From Oscillospiraceae bacterium (GTDB lineage Bacteria > Bacillota > Clostridia > Oscillospirales > Oscillospiraceae), in NCBI GenBank assembly GCA_016286595.1, contig JAEETR010000128.1:1-17402 (forward strand): a DNA stretch of 17,402 nucleotides, in the 5' to 3' direction. Both the position numbers and the translations under genes were made by a program. Positions 16,820 through 17,402 of the stretch are shown here, piece after piece; within the stretch, counting starts at the first letter, position 1; each line of letters begins with the position of its first letter. Under the pieces are notes generated by a model. The model had not been told where the DNA came from and searched no databases. It was given only the letters and a program-made list of their open reading frames with translations.

Positions 16820-16848
16820 ATTGTATAAGCTGGCGGCGAAAAGGTCAA
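16820..16848 (-). promoter_or_regulatory. Predicted sigma-A promoter of the ABC operon
   Basis: On the minus strand TTGACC (16843-16848) is followed after exactly 17 bp by TACAAT (16820-16825), one mismatch each from the -35 and -10 consensus. It is the only promoter I can see for the ATPase, permease, NAT and VanW-family genes, which lie 32 nt and further downstream. An imperfect palindrome, CTTATACAATGTAAG (16815-16829, five of seven pairs), overlaps the -10 and could be a repressor site; that part is weak. Confidence 0.8.
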
Positions 16849-16888
16849 TCGTTTTGCGACGGTACCTGGCGGCGGTGATCCCGGCACG

Positions 16889-16927
16889 AAAAAAGAGCAC
16901 CCCGCCGCGTGATGCGGCGGGGTGCTC
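16889..16927 (-). terminator. Strong Rho-independent terminator of the Ig-repeat gene
   Basis: A perfect 14-bp stem (16895-16908 with 16914-16927, core GAGCACCCCGCCGC) closes a 5-nt loop, and on the minus strand is followed by six T (16889-16894). It starts 25 nt after the stop of the Ig-repeat gene. It would shield the divergently unrelated downstream ABC promoter from read-through on the same strand. Confidence 0.93.
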
Positions 16928-16952
16928 CGTACGTTTGGTTACAGCCGGTCCG

Positions 16953-17402
16953 TCAGACCACCGTGAGGGTGGCCTCGGCAGAGACCAGCTTGGTGCCCTC
17001 GGCGTCCCAGATCTGGCAGCGGTATCTGTTGCCGCTGCGGTCCGCGGTGGCGGGGATGGTCAGAGTGGCGGTCTTGTTGCCCTCGGCGGGGGAGTTGGCC
17101 CACTTGCCGCGGGCAGTGTCGTAGTACTGCCACTGATAGGTTACCGCGCCGGTGGCGGTCACGGTGAAGGTGACCGTGTCGCCCTCGGCAGCCGTCACGT
17201 CCTCGGGCTGGCCGGTGATGGCGAACACCACGTTTTCAGTCACCGTGAGGGTGGCCTCGGCGGAGGTCAGCTTGTTGCCCTCGGCGTCCCAGATCTGGCA
17301 GCGGTATCTGTTGCCGCTGCGGTCCGCGGTGGCGGGGGTGGTCAGAGTGGCGGTCTTGTTGCCCTCGGCGGGGGAGTTGGCCCACTTGCCGCGGGCAGTG
17401 TC
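16953..17402 (-). CDS. Ig-like repeat protein, C-terminal fragment
   Basis: The frame is open to the window edge, so only the last 149 residues are seen and the start lies outside; the internal ATG at 17241-17243 is not the start. The visible part is one complete 94-residue repeat plus more than half of the preceding one, almost identical to it. Each repeat looks like a bacterial Ig-like beta-sandwich: ITGQPEDVTAAEGDTV, then VTYQWQYYD with the core Trp, RYRCQIWD with the late-strand Cys, and a closing ATLTV. The early-strand cysteine of classic Ig domains is absent, so no intradomain disulphide is expected. The protein stops right after the last repeat (TLTVV), with no LPXTG signal, S-layer domain or membrane tail. 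Surface or secreted adhesion-type protein is the likely class; any anchor must be N-terminal. A strong terminator follows. Confidence 0.85.
   Translation of the reverse strand, partial: DTARGKWANSPAEGNKTATLTTPATADRSGNRYRCQIWDAEGNKLTSAEATLTVTENVVFAITGQPEDVTAAEGDTVTFTVTATGAVTYQWQYYDTARGKWANSPAEGNKTATLTIPATADRSGNRYRCQIWDAEGTKLVSAEATLTVV
16960..17402 (-). repeat. 282-bp tandem repeat encoding Ig-like domains
   Basis: Sequence 16960-17120 recurs at 17242-17402 with an offset of 282 bp (94 codons). I count five mismatches over the 161 bases that can be compared (about 97% identity), giving three amino-acid changes (Ile/Thr, Thr/Asn, Val/Thr). One full unit (16960-17241) and a partial one cut by the window edge are visible. 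The number of further copies is unknown. Confidence 0.92.

Noticed and set aside
16788..16894. A small gene between the ABC operon and the Ig-repeat gene
   Set aside because: I found no open frame with a plausible start and ribosome site; the stretch is accounted for by the promoter and the terminator T-tract.

Overview
The window (17.4 kb, GC-rich, no RNA genes or insertion elements seen) looks like a chromosomal segment of a high-GC Firmicute, most likely a gut-type clostridium. I infer this from the combination of an LL-diaminopimelate aminotransferase lysine route, a VanW-family protein, a two-FtsX-unit ABC permease with a coiled-coil insert, Ig-like surface repeats, and frequent use of ATA (Ile) and AGG (Arg) codons despite high GC. 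No taxonomic marker is present, so this is inference.

Positions 2-10888 (+) hold one tightly packed biosynthetic operon of nine genes. It opens with the 3' end of an ammonium transporter fused in frame to a PII (GlnB/GlnK) domain, then asnB, purC, purA, purB, guaA, pyrG, dapF and dapL. Gaps are 22 nt or less; purC/purA and dapF/dapL overlap by 4 nt, and a bidirectional hairpin terminator closes the unit at 10903-10935. Nitrogen flow is the common theme. The fusion takes up and senses ammonium; AsnB, GuaA and PyrG are glutamine amidotransferases; PurC and PurA donate nitrogen from aspartate, and PurB removes fumarate after both; DapL and DapF make the cell-wall amino acid meso-DAP. In the PII T-loop the channel-plugging arginine is kept and the uridylylated tyrosine is lost.

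Positions 16848-10903 (-) hold a convergent four-gene operon: an ABC ATPase, an 1144-residue FtsX/MacB-type permease with a long two-arm coiled coil, an arylamine N-acetyltransferase and a short VanW-family protein. A good sigma-A promoter (TTGACC, 17 bp, TACAAT) lies upstream of the ATPase, and the unit runs into the shared terminator. Envelope or export work is likely; the substrate is unknown.

Positions 17402-16889 (-) hold the C-terminal end of a protein built from near-identical 94-residue Ig-like repeats, followed by a very strong terminator. There is no C-terminal wall anchor. The rest of that gene lies outside the window.

No gene-free stretch exceeds 300 bases; the longest (16788-16952) holds the ABC promoter and the Ig-gene terminator.
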